DNA of 64,000 bases from Lasiosphaeria ovina (taxonomy: Eukaryota; Ascomycota; Sordariomycetes; Sordariales; Lasiosphaeriaceae), in assembly GCA_033439765.1 (NCBI GenBank), contig JAULSN010000008.1, positions 1,426,001 through 1,490,000 of the forward strand, in the 5' to 3' direction. Every line of letters begins with the position of its first letter. The stretch's first letter is position 1. The translations under genes were made by a program, and so were the position numbers. Below the pieces are notes generated by a model. The model was not told where the DNA came from. It worked only from the letters and a program-made list of their open reading frames with translations, and made no database searches. Below, in pieces: positions 33,101-44,271 of this stretch.

Positions 33101-35397
33101 GTAATACCACACTGCTCACAGTGACCTTCCACAATGCTCTGCGGGCAGCAACACTTGGGTTGATAAGTATAAGTGGGTAGGTGGGTATGCATGCGACGCC
33201 ACGCCAGACCAAAGGGACAGCGACAGATGGATACCAGGGACGGATAACACGCGGCGGAGTCTATACTATTAAAGATGCCAAGTCGATCCGAGGTTGGACC
33301 GCGCTCTGCTTTCATCGCAGGACCGGCCAGTCCGGTCATCTGTTTTCCCTGGCTCTTAGCTTCCTGGGATCTGCGATGTTTATTCGAGACAGGGTGGATC
33401 GAAAACTCCTCGGGTCTTGGTTTTGTTTGTCCTCACGGGCCACATGGCAGGGCAGTCACCGGCTGGTTTAGTTTGGGGTAGGCCTGCCGTGTCTCCATAC
33501 CAAGTCTGTGAGGAAGGAAGCACGGAGTATCTGCGAAAGGCATTATTAGTAAGCTGAGGAAGCCGAGGCCCCAAGGTGGAGGAGATCTCCAGATCGAATT
33601 TGCGCCGAAAGGCCAGCTGAGGGTCGCAGGGTGGAGCCTGCCGGGAAACCGGACTGTTTTTTCAGCTTGTTTGGTCATCGTCTCAACCTCCTAGGCGGGA
33701 AAGCTCACGGCACTTGTATGTACGGGCTAGGAAGGTGTGTGTGGTGGTGTTCAAGAGGGAAAGGCTGCGTCCGGTAGTGTAGAAGTTGTAAGCGTCTCCC
33801 AAAAGTGCTGTACTACTGCACATACACTTGCGTGATAGTGTCAAGCACGAGTTGATCTCCGGGCTAATCATGCCGTGTAGTATCCGTACCCTGACATCCT
33901 TCCGCCTTGGTATGCGGTAAGGTCACTAAGGTGAGCTACGCTACGCTACAGTAGGTCGGGAAGGTGCCTACGTCAGGTAACTTACTTACATAGGTTGTCA
34001 AAGACTCAATAGGGACAGGGAGACGCCGACGGTGAAGCGAATCCTTGTGGACAGCTGTCAATCAATTGCTCGCCAGGCGTGAGGGTTTCTCTGCCGGTCG
34101 TTAACAAGCAAATTGGAGGCCAGAGGGAGGCATGCATGTTGGCAGATCAGACGAGACAGAACCGCAACAAAAAAAAGGCTCAAGAATTCCGGCCGCGAGT
34201 TTTGAACCTGCCTCTGCTTCTTGCTCTGGCAACTGCATGCCATTTGCACTTGCCCGGGCCAATTACGGAATAGTGGTACCCGGACCACTCTCTGCCCCTA
34301 GTGCAAGCCCGCATGGCAGGCTCCACCCGCACGATTTACCGATTGCAGGGGCCTCGTCCAGGGGCGGTTTGGCAGGTACACGTGTACACTGTAGCATGTA
34401 CCTGATCATGGCCCGGTGACCGATGGAACACATGCCCTCTTCCACGGCCTGTGCTGTGCTGCATGCTTAGGGCCTGGCTGTGCCTTCCCTTTCATCTGAA
34501 ACCCGTATCACCAAAGTGTGGCCGACATATCCTATTTGCTATCGAAATGCACTAGTGCCCACTTCCATCTGTTGCTTAGGAGCCAGGCGAAGAGAGATTG
34601 GAGACTGCTATAGGCTACCCTACCTACGTATCTAGATAGAGAATTATGCCGTCCTGGCCTCGTTTCTCGAGCATTGATAGACTGAATAGCGTACCGTCTC
34701 ACATCGGCACCTAAGGTTTCCCCATTCGGTTGGCAACACACTGCAAGACGCAGCAACACCGCAGCAGCAGCAGCAATTGTCCCGAGGATTGCCGGACGGC
34801 CTGCTTTTGATGCAATTAATCACGACCGGGGTCAAGCGAATAAGACCCCATGCTAGCGGCCCCCTAAGACTCTGCTCGTTTGGGGAAAGTACACTGGCAT
34901 TTCTTTTTGGGGTTCTTTCTCGATGCCTCTTGTCTAAACTGAGGTGGGCGCGAGCATGCCCACATCCACATGCCCCATGGCGGGCGTTTTTAAATTAATC
35001 TCGCTCCAGACCTCCCGGTTTGCGTTGCCGTCGCCCCTACCTACGCAGTGCTCAGTAGGTTGATTATTAGGTCATTACCCCGGACATTCTCGGCCTCAAC
35101 GACTTCTTCTTGAATCCTCTCTCCCACGAGCCAGATTCTCGTCGTTCTGAAGCGCTGTCGCTGTCGGGCGCAGATCGTGGGTTGTGGATCGCGCGCCGTT
35201 TGGGGGACGTCCCGTTTCTCTCGCCCTGAAGTCGACAAACATCACACCACGGCCACAAAGGAAACCTGAAGGGCCCACGATCCCTTTGCAGCTGCCGCCC
35301 TCTTTCACCATGCCCGCCTCTAATGCCTGACCCCCTTTTCGACTTCATCTTTTAACAGCCTTGGCCTTCCGACACCGACAAGACGCCCCACCAACCC
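26009..35397. other. long gene-poor region
   Basis: 9.4 kb in which I see no gene that can be defended. Open frames are short, overlap on both strands and have no recognisable motifs. There are scattered simple-sequence patches, including the TGCG array at 30072-30107, GGAAGTGGGAAGTGGAAAGT words at 28740-28775, and AT-rich stretches at 30835-30875. Short TACCTA/TAGGTA words also recur. No terminal repeats or transposase/reverse-transcriptase motifs were seen. Confidence 0.45.
30072..30107 (+). repeat. (TGCG)n tetranucleotide microsatellite
   Basis: About eight TGCG units followed by a short GCGC run. On the minus strand this creates the Ala-Arg-Thr-His repeat frames that look like an ORF but are not. 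Confidence 0.95.
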
Positions 35398-37584
35398 ATG
35401 GAGGGAGCTCTCTGCGTGCCCCCAGAGCGGGGCACTATCATAGGGAGAGCGTTATGGAAGGTACGAAGCCGGTGTCGGTGAACTTTCAGTGAGGGAATTG
35501 CACTCGCTGATATGCCCTTAGCCTCGATATGTTGTTGTTGGAGCCGCTCAACGAGACTCGCAAACACAGAATGGGCGTATGCAGCCACCCCGCGGCTCGA
35601 CACCTAAGGAACAGCCCAAGACGAACCCTGAAGGAATCTATCTTTCCATTTACAAGTCCAAGGTAAGTGTCCCGTGCTTTGGCTGGTCCCTCTCCCACTC
35701 TACGACAGTGCTCCAAATTCCTGACCACGAATACTACATCAGGAGGAATGGGATCCCATACAGCAGCATGCCATTGCTACAGTCACCGACTGCCAGGTGC
35801 AGATGCTCGCACATCGTAAACAGGGCCCCGTTCTACCAACCCTCGTCATCAACATCGTCCCTGACCCGGCCACCGACAAGTTGCGGAAGCGGAGATCGAG
35901 CAGGACGGCCGGCTTGACAGCCACAAAGGAGACGGCGCCCACAACGCTCTTGTTTCGTCCGGCCACCGAAGAACACCACTCTCTCCAAGAATGGTCCCGC
36001 GTTATCCAGCACCTCATACAACCCCACTTGCCGAACCGAGTCCCCCTGAGCCCGATAACTCCCGCATCGCCTAGCTTCACGAACCCCTTCGCCTCCCCGC
36101 GCTCGAGAGAACCAAGTGACGCGCAATTCAGACCAGGCAGCGGGAATCCCGGGTCACGGCCGACCTTCCAGTCGAGGGGCTCTAACCAGACATACTCGTC
36201 CCGCGAGCGCGACCGGCCGGTAACCTACTCCGAGTCCTTGAGCTTGCGCTCCAGGAGGAGCGACCTTTCGTCCCACACGAGCTCAATGAATCCGTCCCAC
36301 GTCGGTTTACAGAACTATACCACAATGAACCACCCTACAGACCTTCCATCGCCGGCCAGTACTGTCGGAGAATATCAGGGTGAATTTATCGAGGGATGGA
36401 CATCGGCACAGGGGAGGTCGTCTACGCTAAGCTCGCCCGTGAGGGGACGCGACAGTATTGGGTCACAAGTACCGGCGCCGATTCAGCCCCAGATGGAGGC
36501 TAGCTCACCGCCGGGGCCACGGGAAACTATACTCGACAGAGCTTTTCAATTACGCTGTATTCCAGGGTCCGAACGTGGCACACCAGGCGAAGAGAAGCTC
36601 AGCTCGCTAGCCCGGTTTGACGCGCTCATGCGGGAGGCGGATGAAGAGAGGAGGAAACGTGAAGCTAATGAGTACAGCAAGTTTTCAGCCCAGGCGTTAG
36701 CATCCGCAGCTGCACAGAATGGTGGGCTGAAGAGTGCGTGGGAACTGGATGATGATTCAGATTCCGATGTCGAGCAAGGCTTTGACGAAGCAGACGAAGA
36801 TAGCGACGATCCGGTCGGGGAGATGGAACCGGACACTGAGGATCGCTTTTCGCCGAGGTCAACAGGACGGATTCCTCCAACGGCACAGCGAGCTCTGGAC
36901 TTTGTCGCCGGGAGACACGAGGCAACGCCACCTTCACGGCCCCAGGGCGCGCAAGCCCAGCTGAACTATAATCGAGAGGCCCTCTTGGCCCTTTCAAACA
37001 GTGGATCTAACCTACGGCCCCAGACGGGCTACTCGAAACATAATACAAGGCCGGGAATGGCTCAGAGAACATACAGCCAACCACGGCTAGCGGGGGGATT
37101 CACGAACCCGGCCATGGCCTCTCAACCTAACATGCCCGTCCCTTCGCCCGGCGTCCTCCTGGGAATCCCAGCACATCAGGCAGAGAGACTACAAGATGAT
37201 AGTACTCCCAGCCCCGGGACAGCACCAGCACCGACGGTGATGCAGCGGAGCGAGAAGCGGCTGTCGGCATCGAGCACAAAGCGCCTCAGTTTCACAGAGT
37301 TTACGAAGCGCCTCAGTAGCACGAGCAGTTTGCTCCTGGCGCAAACCAACACCAGCGGAAGTGGGAGCCGGGGCAGTAACAGCGATGTTGACGCTTCCCA
37401 GCAGCTACAGCAACAACATCAATACTCTCACCACTTGTATCCTAGGGGAGCACCGGCATCACCGCAGCAGCAGCAGCAGCAGCAGCAGCAACCTCAATAT
37501 CCGCCGTCGTTGAGCGAGCGAGAGCGCTGCGGCTGGCGCGGCAGCGTCGGGGTTTTCGGAAGTGCCGATGGCGGCTTCGTTTGA
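35398..37584 (+). CDS. PH-domain protein with long disordered tail
   Basis: Exons 35398-35460, 35522-35662 and 35743-37584 give 681 residues; introns are 35461-35521 and 35663-35742. The N-terminal part reads as a split PH domain: GRALWKPRYVVVG (strands 1-2), GIYLSIYKSKEEWDP, AIATVTDCQVQML, then LPTLVINIVPD. TTLLFRPATEEHHSLQEW and SRVIQHLIQ form the closing helix (residues about 15-165). PH domains bind phosphoinositides or proteins at membranes. The remaining 500 residues are Ser/Pro-rich and disordered, with an acidic patch (ELDDDSDSDVEQGFDEADED) and basic Ser motifs (KRLSFTEFTKRLSS) likely to be phosphorylated; a nine-Gln run lies near the end. The exon 1 start is inferred from the intron phase and the PH fold; more upstream sequence is possible. 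I cannot assign a named orthologue. Confidence 0.8.
37465..37491 (+). repeat. CAG tract coding polyGln
   Basis: Eight CAG plus one CAA codons code nine Gln in the disordered tail of the PH-domain protein. A shorter imperfect Gln/His-rich stretch lies about 60 bp upstream. Confidence 0.9.
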
Positions 37585-39361
37585 GATGTCCATGTTTCTC
37601 TGTCACTGGCCCTTTGTTGCACCCTGTCGGGTGTGAGAGCTCTGCGGCTCATCCCCTTTCATACTACACTGCATACGGTGGCCGTCCCGGACGGGCCTGC
37701 CAATATCGATGTTTGATGACTTTTCCGGAGCATTTCTGTATCATGCCGCATGTTGTGGAACGAAGCGTCTGTTTTATCTCACCCTCTCGGAATTGATCCC
37801 CTCACCCCGCACCCTCCTCCTCATTCCTCCCTCATCTCTCATCCATCCTCCCTCCTCCCCCCTGTCCGCTTCGGGCTCCCTTTTTGGGAGATGTCCCATT
37901 CTCTTCTGTACTAGATATTTTTAATTATTGTCCCCGGTCCAGCTTTCTACTTCTACCAACTCTCTACTGCATACCCTACACCCCAACCTCTTCCCACCTA
38001 GACCGGGGTTGTTCTGCTGTTACGACGAATCATGATCGACCTATTTTTACCAACAACATATATAAAGAAAGCATCAGGCGTTAATAGTTTATTCGTGTGT
38101 TTCTTGCCGGGGTTTAACAGACAACCCGGCAAGAACTAAAGAGATATATGAGGGTTTCTCAGGTTCTCTCTCTATTGTATCTGGCTTGTGTGTGTGTGGT
38201 GTGAAAAATGAACATATATATAAATACCTATATTATATCTATATAAAGATCTTCGATGATTCTCGTTTTTCCCCTCATTGTTCCTTTTTGGTGTTGATTC
38301 TGGGATAAAGAGTGTTGCGGTCTTTTTCTCGTTTCTGTGCTTGGTTACCCACTCATTCTTAGCTGTAAAGCCTGTGTATATTGTAATGACTACATGCTAG
38401 TACTTCAAATACGTGCCCTGCGTGGTTTGCTTGAAATAATTGAATATAAAGAATGGAAAGCATAGCTTTTGACCCCATCCTTTCACAGAATCAGCTGTTG
38501 TCATATGTCCCGTGCCTTGGTTCCAGAGTGATCAAAAAGGTATCCTTGATCTCTTTGGGTCTTTCTTTCTTTCTTTCTCTCTCTCTCTCTTCCGCGCATC
38601 TTGTTGCTGGGCGTCAAGTTTCTTGCTGGACAATACATGGCAGGTATCTTACACACTAAGAGGGAGAGAGAATAACGTCTGCTTGCACAGTACCGTACTC
38701 AAGGTACTATGTATGGTGTGTATTTGGGTCTATCTACCTAAGCTACAATCTTCCTTTTCTCCCGGGCACCAATGAACTGACCAAGGTAAGGTTACCGAAT
38801 CCAGAGGAGATACAGTACCGTACATGACAGGATAGTGCGGCGATTTGTCCGCAGCCCCATCATCATCGTCATTGACTGACTGCGCTTGCCCAATGTACCG
38901 ACACATTTTAAATACCTAGGTACTCTTTTAATACCTTCCTCTTTCTAAGCCCGGCCGAGTAAAGCCAGGGCCCCGAGGCAAATGTATTGTACCATACCCA
39001 CTGATCTCGTCTCAATCCCCATTTTCACCTTCTCAAGACGACGACAGATATCCTCCCCTCCAGTGAACAAAAGCCATCATCCATTGATGGGCGCATATCT
39101 ACCTAGATAGCTATCCCCCCCGAGCGGGCAGCCGATGTATATCCTTCATCGAAAATAAGGAAACGCCTGTATTTTTTTCCCCTCCCAGGTGTCTGAAAGA
39201 CATAGGCTAGCTGTGCCGTCTTATGTGCACTCGAGAGCTAGAGACATGGCTGTCTTCCGCAGACAGCAAATAACCTCTCATTGCATTAACTCTCCCGCAA
39301 GAGTTTGTGCTTTTAGCAGACACTTTATTCCTGGCCACCCATACAAGAAGCCCGAGTTGTT
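37585..39361. other. convergent spacer, PH gene / cse1
   Basis: 1.8 kb, AT-rich around 38040-38460 and with CT-rich runs near 38560-38592. A perfect TACCTAGGTA palindrome lies near 38925. No gene recognised; it presumably contains both 3' UTRs. Confidence 0.5.
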
Positions 39362-42300
39362 CTATGACAGATACGGCGCCAGAACGGCCTGAGCCTCTGG
39401 CGCGATGCGCTGGGTGATAAAGCGCGCAATCACACCGCCAGTGCGCTGGTTCGCCGCCTTCAGGTACTCGCTGACCCACTTATCCACCTCGACAATATCG
39501 GGGAAGTCGTCTCGCGGGCCACGCTTGCACGTGTTGAGCGGCGTAAATCCGATGCCGAAGCCAATGTCATCGACATCGGCCTCGTTGACAATCTCGTCGC
39601 CAAACCCGGCAGCCACCTTGGGGGGGTTCTTCAAAAGGTCAAGCAGATGGTTGCATGTGAAGCCCCAGCCCTTCATGTAACGTCCCGCGAATGCCTCGGA
39701 GTCACATAGCGTCTTGGTGTACGAGATGACGCCCAACTTGCGATCTACCGGCCGCGCAAACTGGCTGGTTGTGGGCAATATGACGGTCAGGTAGAATGGC
39801 GTGAACACATTGGCCTGGATATCCTCGGCATGCTTGATAAAAAAGTCTGCCCCAAGCCCCGGCTCACCCGCCCTCGCCGAGACGAGATGATAAAAGCGAG
39901 CTACCCTGGATTTGTACGAATCGGTAGGATTCGATTGCAATTTGCTGAAGACCAGCGTGACAATGACCTTGAAGAACGGAGCCAGCACGTCACTATATTC
40001 ACGTCAGCTTTTGTCGCGGATTTTCCCGATGCGGCCGACTTACCCTGTGAATGTGCCGGTAACAGCTTCGAGGATATCGAAAGCGTTTTGCTCCGTCTTC
40101 TTGCTGGCGAGGAGGTTTTGGAAGATGGTGAGAATTGGCTCCAGCTTTTGCCCTTCCAGAAGTTCCTTCTTAGTTTTCGGGATGACGGCCGAAATGAACC
40201 TGGCCAAGGGCGGCACATTTCCTCGGGTCTCCCACGGCGCCGGTGCAAGTACGCCATCAATCAGAACTTTGAAGTCGGCCGGAATGGTCGTGGAGGGATC
40301 AAGCTCGAGTAGTGCCGCGAATATTTGGAAAACATACGGGACAAACTCTGGAGGGAAACCAAGTCAGCAAATACTCGCCAAGAATCGACGGAACAGAGTG
40401 AACTAACCAGAGACATCCTCGGTGAGGATTTCTACGAAGGGTTTGAGAAGATAATCAAGCAGTTTGATCTTGGAGGATGTGCTGCAGAATCTGTACACAA
40501 AGTTAGAAATCACGCAACGAACCAAGCAGTAGGTAGGGGGCAGGAAAGTGCCTACCTGACCAGGGCTCCAATTGCCTCGAAGTGATAGTAGTAGAAGCGC
40601 GGGTTGCTGGGGTTCTGTTTAATGACATTGGTGATTTTGATGAGATGGTCGAGAACACTCTCAATGTCGCATTCCAGCACTCCATCCTTGATGACAATCA
40701 AGACTCTCATGATGCATTTCATCAGGAACTCATTTTCCTGCAGTTTTGCGGGCGATGTATCCTTCTCAACCAAGGTAAACAGATGCTGAAGTAAAGCCCT
40801 CGCATATGGCTGGATATCGGCACGTGGTAAAATGTGTTCTCCTTGCTCGTTGGTCAGAAACAAGACTCTCTCGACGGCAATCGCCGCGTACGTGTACACA
40901 ACGTAGTTTTCTGAATTCAAATTCTGTATCAAGGGCTGGATAGCGCCCTCCCACTGGCTCTTGCTCAGCTGGCTTCGGAAGTCGTGAAGATACTTGATGG
41001 CATCAACTTTGGAGATGGGTTCCACGCCCTCGCCTAAGAGATCCGACGCGATGTGCTGACTGAAAAAGTCAACAACATTGACGTGGCTATTGACCGTCTT
41101 GACTCCCTGCGCAGTTGTGACGGCCCCCTTGGCTGCAATCGCGAGGAAGAGATAGACTGCCGTGTCTTTTGCCTTCCAGTTGCTCTTTCCAGTTTCAAGG
41201 TAGTAGTTGATGTACTCGGACACGACTTTAGTGACAAGCATCTCGAAGTTGTCGAGAAGCTTCCGCAAGAAATCGGTAGCGGCCCTTCTCCGCGAATCGG
41301 TATCCGAGCCCTCGAGGTCGCGGCGGATGAACTCAATAGGCTCGTCCTCAAACATCTCAAGATCTGACTCTCTAAGCGCAACGTTGGGGATGACGACCTT
41401 TTCCACTATTGTGCTCAATACTTGCTCGTTGTTGAAGATTTCGGCATGGCGACGGACCGAGGCGACAGCCGTGAGAAACTGGAGCGCCTTGCTCGTGAGG
41501 CTGTCATATCTCTTCTGCGGGCCGATGCTGGAGAGCACGTTCCAGACATTGTTGGTGAACTCTTGGACATAGCTGCCGAAATCATCATCGTACTTGTTCG
41601 TAAAGAGTTGCAACGCGTCACAAATATCAGACTTGAGGGTCTCGAGAGGTGTGGCATCGTCTTCCTCTCCGTCGAAGAGGGCATTCGTGTAAGAAAGATA
41701 CTTGTGGAGGATTAGAGTGATGGGTTGTAGGTGTGTCTCAATGACGGGGGGCAAGTCCTGGCACGACAAGTCATAGAAAAGCCGGATGAGCAGGCTCATG
41801 GTTTCGAGCCAGCCCTTCAATGCCACCGGATTGTTCTTGTTTGCCTCGATTTGATGATCGGCGACCTGCACATGCCGCGTTAGTACCAGGCCGAGAGCGA
41901 GCACGTAAGGAAATTTCAGGGGCTGGACCATCTTACACTTATCATCTGAATAAAGGGGTCGCCAAATGTTCCGACGACATGCAGCACCTCCCGGTTGAGC
42001 TCGTTGGACGAGAAGAGCGGACGCCATCGGACAAAAATAGAGTGCGCAACCTCCAGCACACCATTTGTGATCTTGAAGTCGGTTGGCGACAGACGGTTGA
42101 CGAGGTCCTGCGGAACAAAGCAAGCCGTTAGTGTCCAGCTGGCTAGCAAGCGGGGGGAGGGCGAGGGGGTGCACGCCCAGAGAAAACCGCAAAACATACC
42201 TTGGTCAATGTGTCCCAGCGCTCCCAGAAATCAGAGTCGGCGATGATGCTGATGGCTTCGCCGAGCTGCGTCTGTATCGTGGGTGGCGCAGAGATCATCA

Positions 42301-42805
42301 GCCCTACAAGTTCGCGCTTGATAGTCTGGACGTCGTCGACGGGAAGCTTGTAGTTGCCTTCTTCATCCTAATCCGAGAGAGAACACAAGCGACGATAAAT
42401 ATCAGCATGATACGCTATCCAACAACCAGATACAAAAAGGGACAATCGGCTACGGACCACGTAGTTGTGGCGGATGAAGTTCTTGAAAGCGAGGGCGGCG
42501 GCCAGGCGGGTCTTCGCAGGCTGATCCTCGGTGCTCACGACCCGGAGCAGCACCAGCGCGTACTTTGGCTTCTTGGCCTCCTCCTTTAGGGCATTTTCGG
42601 CTACAGACGCAAGAGTCAGTCGCTGGCGTCAATCAAGCCTGGTTTGAAGTTGGAAGAGACATATGCGTCGGGGGGTGGTTTGGGCTTGGAGGGGGGAATG
42701 GCGGGGCCGTTTGTTTTGCATCGAATATAACATGCCTCTGCGATGGTGGTGCGCATCCAGTGTTGCATTTAGCAACTGCGCAATATGGTCGATTTCGGAA
42801 GCCAT
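39362..42805 (-). CDS. cse1: importin-alpha re-exporter Cse1 (CAS/Kap109)
   Basis: Eight exons (minus): 42805-42736, 42600-42458, 42367-42200, 42107-41937, 41865-40556, 40490-40408, 40347-40044 and 39992-39362, giving 959 residues, the usual Cse1 length. Cse1 is the karyopherin-beta exporter that returns importin-alpha to the cytoplasm with Ran-GTP. The N-terminus EIDHIAQLLNATLDA and TRLAAALAFKNFIRHNYV match the first HEAT repeats and Ran-binding face. EEGNYKLPVDD, FWERWDTLTKDLVNRL and DPFIQMI are the next family blocks. The central part carries FEDEPIEFIRRDLEGSD and DTDSRRRAATDFLR; the C-terminal CAS/CSE domain carries NPRFYYYHFEAIGALVR. Intron 1 reads GC...AG: the exon ends CGCAGAG and the next residues AENALKEEAKK need exactly one G from exon 1. 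It is divergent from the TSC2-like gene. Confidence 0.95.
42601..42735 (-). other. probable GC-AG intron (cse1 intron 1)
   Basis: On the minus strand the donor is AGAG|GCATGT and the acceptor is CTGTAG|CC. This phase restores the conserved Cse1 sequence across the junction. The next GT (6 nt downstream of the donor) would leave a frame that does not match. Confidence 0.65.
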
Positions 42806-44271
42806 GGTCGGATAGGGTGCGGTAGGGAGGTAGCGGCAGTCTGGGAGAAGACTGGAGCGGAAAGGTTGAAGGTGGTGAACCAAATCAAACACCTGAAAAA
42901 GAAGCTTCCTTGTTGCGGTTGCTAGAGTTATTATCGGTTCCGCTTGTGCTGCTACTGGGGGCCGCTTGCACAGTGCTTTTCTACCCGACAAACAGTGCGT
43001 GTAGCAAATGGTGGGGCACTCAAGCGGAGTCTTGGGGACGGTACTTGCCGCGTTAGGCTCTGCCTTACCTAAAGTGGGGAGCTGTCGAGCTGACACTGCC
43101 CGCCGGCCGGGGGTTTTGCCTAGGATGGTGCCTCTGGTGGTGGACCACACGCAAGGCTTCGAACCGCTCTCAAATGCGCCAGAATAACCTATTCAGTGAA
43201 ATACCGCGTACATACAGAAGTATGCCCAAGTTTATGTTTGGACTAGTATTACGGCCTCCCGTCTTCTTTGGTTCAGTTTCGTTTACCTCGACCTTTGTGG
43301 TTCGTATGATTCCGTCCCAAAAGCAACCTCTACCACCTAGTACCGACAATTTTTTTCTTTCGAGATCGTCAGTCCACAAGGCGTGATTGGCCAGTCGTGC
43401 TGTGCGGGACAGAACCGGGCTCACGGTGCAGCCAATCGCTGTCGAGTGCAAAGACTTCCCATCGAGGTGTCCCAGCGTCCCCCATTCCCTGCTCCCCGCG
43501 ACGAGTCGCTCGTCATTGATGGGTACAAGAGATCGCCGGGCTTCCGCCGGAAAGTTGCTTCGAACAGCCATTGTAGCCAGCGCAGACGTTATACGACGCA
43601 ACCTACCGCGAGAACCATTGAGACATTGAGAAGCCTGGGGCGAAAAAACAGGAGACTGGTGGACGTCTGGAATCTAGACGGCTTGGGGCTGCACTTGCTG
43701 AAAAGTTGGTGTGCGAGGCTGCAGTTCGGCGAGGCAACCCGCGGGCACTGCGCAGTCGATTGGCCTCTCGCGTCACCTCCACACCCTTTTCGGGTTATGC
43801 AGTAACGCATCCGTTGCCTGTAAGTCACTGTCTCATCCAGAACACATCCAGCTGTCCCTCTCCACCGTCCAGGTCATCGTCCAGTCCGTTCCCCAGCCTC
43901 TTTCGCTCTCCTGATCTGTCTCTGCTGGGCTTGTCTGCGTCGACGTTCCTCCGGAGCATCCCCTCTGCCTCGTCCCTGCTCGCCTCTTCAATTTCTGCTA
44001 TGCGTTGCTCTGGCTATCGTCGGCGACGCCCTGAACCATTCGTCGGGCTGTGTCGGGACGACTTGAAGGTGTTGCATGCGGCTCCTGCAAGCTCCCGTCC
44101 CCTGCAACGCTGCTGAATGAGCTACTGCTGCTGCCATCACTGGTGTCTTGGCAGTCGAACGCCAAATCTGTAGCTTGTCTCGCTGTCGCACGTCACTACC
44201 TCGAAACTAAAGCCTCTCCCACTTGTGCCCGCCCGCCCGTCCGGTCCACACATGTGTACGCAGTCGCTGAC
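42806..44271. other. bidirectional promoter region, cse1 / TSC2-like gene
   Basis: 1.47 kb between divergent starts. C/T-rich patches at 43850-43990 precede the TSC2-like start. Short ORFs here (for example 43170-43601 minus) show no homology I recognise. The frame of the TSC2-like gene stays open upstream to 44050, but the protein-like region starts at Met 44272. Confidence 0.5.

Noticed and set aside
30000..35000. Possible transposon in the gene-poor block
   Set aside because: No terminal repeats, transposase DDE or reverse-transcriptase motifs were visible, and the sequence lacks the strong TpA excess of RIP-degraded elements.
43170..43601. 143-codon minus frame between cse1 and the TSC2-like gene
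   Set aside because: No family resemblance, and equal-length frames lie on the opposite strand; it lies in the bidirectional promoter region.
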